DNA from: Vibrio mimicus CAIM 602 | Lineage (GTDB): Bacteria; Pseudomonadota; Gammaproteobacteria; Enterobacterales; Vibrionaceae | Assembly: GCF_000338875.1 (NCBI RefSeq) | Contig: NZ_AOMO01000027.1 | Location: forward strand, 1-64,000 | Direction: 5' to 3' | Length of the DNA: 64,000 nt | Part shown: in pieces, positions 63,560 to 64,000 of the stretch | How the letters are laid out: the number at the start of each line of letters is the position of its first letter | Position numbering within the stretch: the stretch's first letter is position 1 | Made by a program: the position numbers and the translations under genes | The notes under the pieces: model-generated | What the model was told of the DNA's origin: nothing | What the model saw: only the letters and a program-made list of their open reading frames with translations | Database searches by the model: none

Positions 63560-64000
63560 ATGAAAACACTACACAACGCTCAACATCACCCAGCTTGGGT
63601 ATATTCGCTGGATAAAGTGGCAGATAACGCCGTACGTTTCTCCATCGTGATTGTGCTGGCTTGGATCGGTGCGATGAAATTTACCAGCTATGAAGCAGGT
63701 GCGATTGAGGGGCTTGTCGCCTCAAGTCCTCTAACCAGTTGGTTGTACAGTGTGTTTAGTTTACAAGGTGCATCAAACCTGATTGGTTTTGTTGAAGTGG
63801 CGACAGCGCTTGCTCTGCTATTCGCTCCAGTACATCGCATCATTGCCGTATTGGGTGCAGCCAGTGCCACACTCACGTTTGCGGTAACCAGTAGCTTCTT
63901 GTTGAGTGCTCCAATTACAGAACCGAGCTTAGGTGGCTTCCCGGCGATCTCAGTTGTACCGGGGCAATTCTTGCTAAAAGATATTGTGTTGCTCTCTGCT
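63560..64000 (+). CDS. DUF417 (YkgB/RclC-like) membrane protein, cut by window end
   Basis: ATG 63560 after AAGGAAG opens a frame that is still open at the window end (147 codons). Four helices are visible, with FSIVIVLAWIGAMKFTSYEA and LVASSPLTSWLYSVFSLQGA, the pattern of the DUF417/YkgB family (RclC in E. coli, part of the reactive-chlorine defence locus). Its C-terminus lies outside. Confidence 0.85.
   Translation, partial: MKTLHNAQHHPAWVYSLDKVADNAVRFSIVIVLAWIGAMKFTSYEAGAIEGLVASSPLTSWLYSVFSLQGASNLIGFVEVATALALLFAPVHRIIAVLGAASATLTFAVTSSFLLSAPITEPSLGGFPAISVVPGQFLLKDIVLLSA

Noticed and set aside
1..64000. CRISPR arrays, integron attC sites, tRNA/rRNA genes, prophage
   Set aside because: No regularly spaced repeats, no attC-like repeats, no tRNA cloverleaf or rRNA sequence, and no phage structural genes were seen on reading both strands.

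Overview
The window looks like chromosome 2 of a member of the Vibrio cholerae clade (V. cholerae / V. mimicus / V. metoecus). The first 15 kb follow the gene order I remember from V. cholerae chromosome 2: pstSCAB, cdgA, a YjiH transporter, a SulP transporter, shyB and a GGDEF/EAL protein. A complete glucuronate pathway (uxuA, uxuB, uxaC, kdgK, eda, TRAP transporter, UxuR) is not typical of V. cholerae. Glucuronate use is a trait I associate with V. metoecus, so that species is a reasonable but unproven guess.

Layout. 0-0.2 kb: tail of an IS4-type transposase. 0.2-15 kb: chemoreceptor, phosphate ABC transporter, c-di-GMP enzymes, anion transporter, peptidoglycan endopeptidase ShyB. 15-19 kb: LysR plus Bcr/CflA efflux pump, then SoxR and an MFS pump whose promoter carries an almost perfect soxbox. 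19-23.5 kb: KdpD/KdpE-like two-component pair and a KtrA/KtrB-type potassium transporter; the KtrB gene has two frameshifts. 23.6-25.5 kb: a LysR gene divergent from a stand-alone accD that carries leucine at the position linked to andrimid resistance. 25.6-41.7 kb: small stress and housekeeping genes (glutaredoxins, porin, Ohr/OhrR, AzlCD, AraC, ABC exporter, CtlX, old yellow enzyme). 41.7-51.7 kb: uronate catabolic regulon with several TTGGT-nn-ACCAA palindromes. 51.8-54.2 kb: frameshifted DEAD-box helicase and an unknown secreted coiled-coil protein. 54.4-55.4 kb: the 3' ends of a GH4 glycosidase gene and a LysR gene abut head to head, marking a deletion or insertion junction. 55.6-62.1 kb: a tightly packed accessory operon. 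62.3-64 kb: RclR-like AraC regulator, glutaredoxin and the start of a DUF417/RclC-like membrane protein.

The most interesting part is the operon at 55.6-61.4 kb. It encodes a 2-oxoglutarate/Fe(II) oxygenase, an AlaX-type tRNA-editing protein, a LysE/RhtB amino-acid exporter, an FAD/NAD(P)-binding protein, an EamA exporter and an ATP-grasp ligase, and it meets a ToxR-type winged-helix regulator tail to tail. I read it as a candidate pathway for a modified amino acid or small peptide, with export and a possible tRNA-proofreading self-protection gene. I do not recognise it as a described system, and the product is unknown.

A quality caution: seven genes carry nine lesions in total, eight frameshifts and one in-frame TGA. 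Seven of the frameshifts are 1-nt changes in short homopolymers, so many may be sequencing errors rather than real pseudogenes. No tRNA, rRNA, CRISPR array, prophage or integron was seen.
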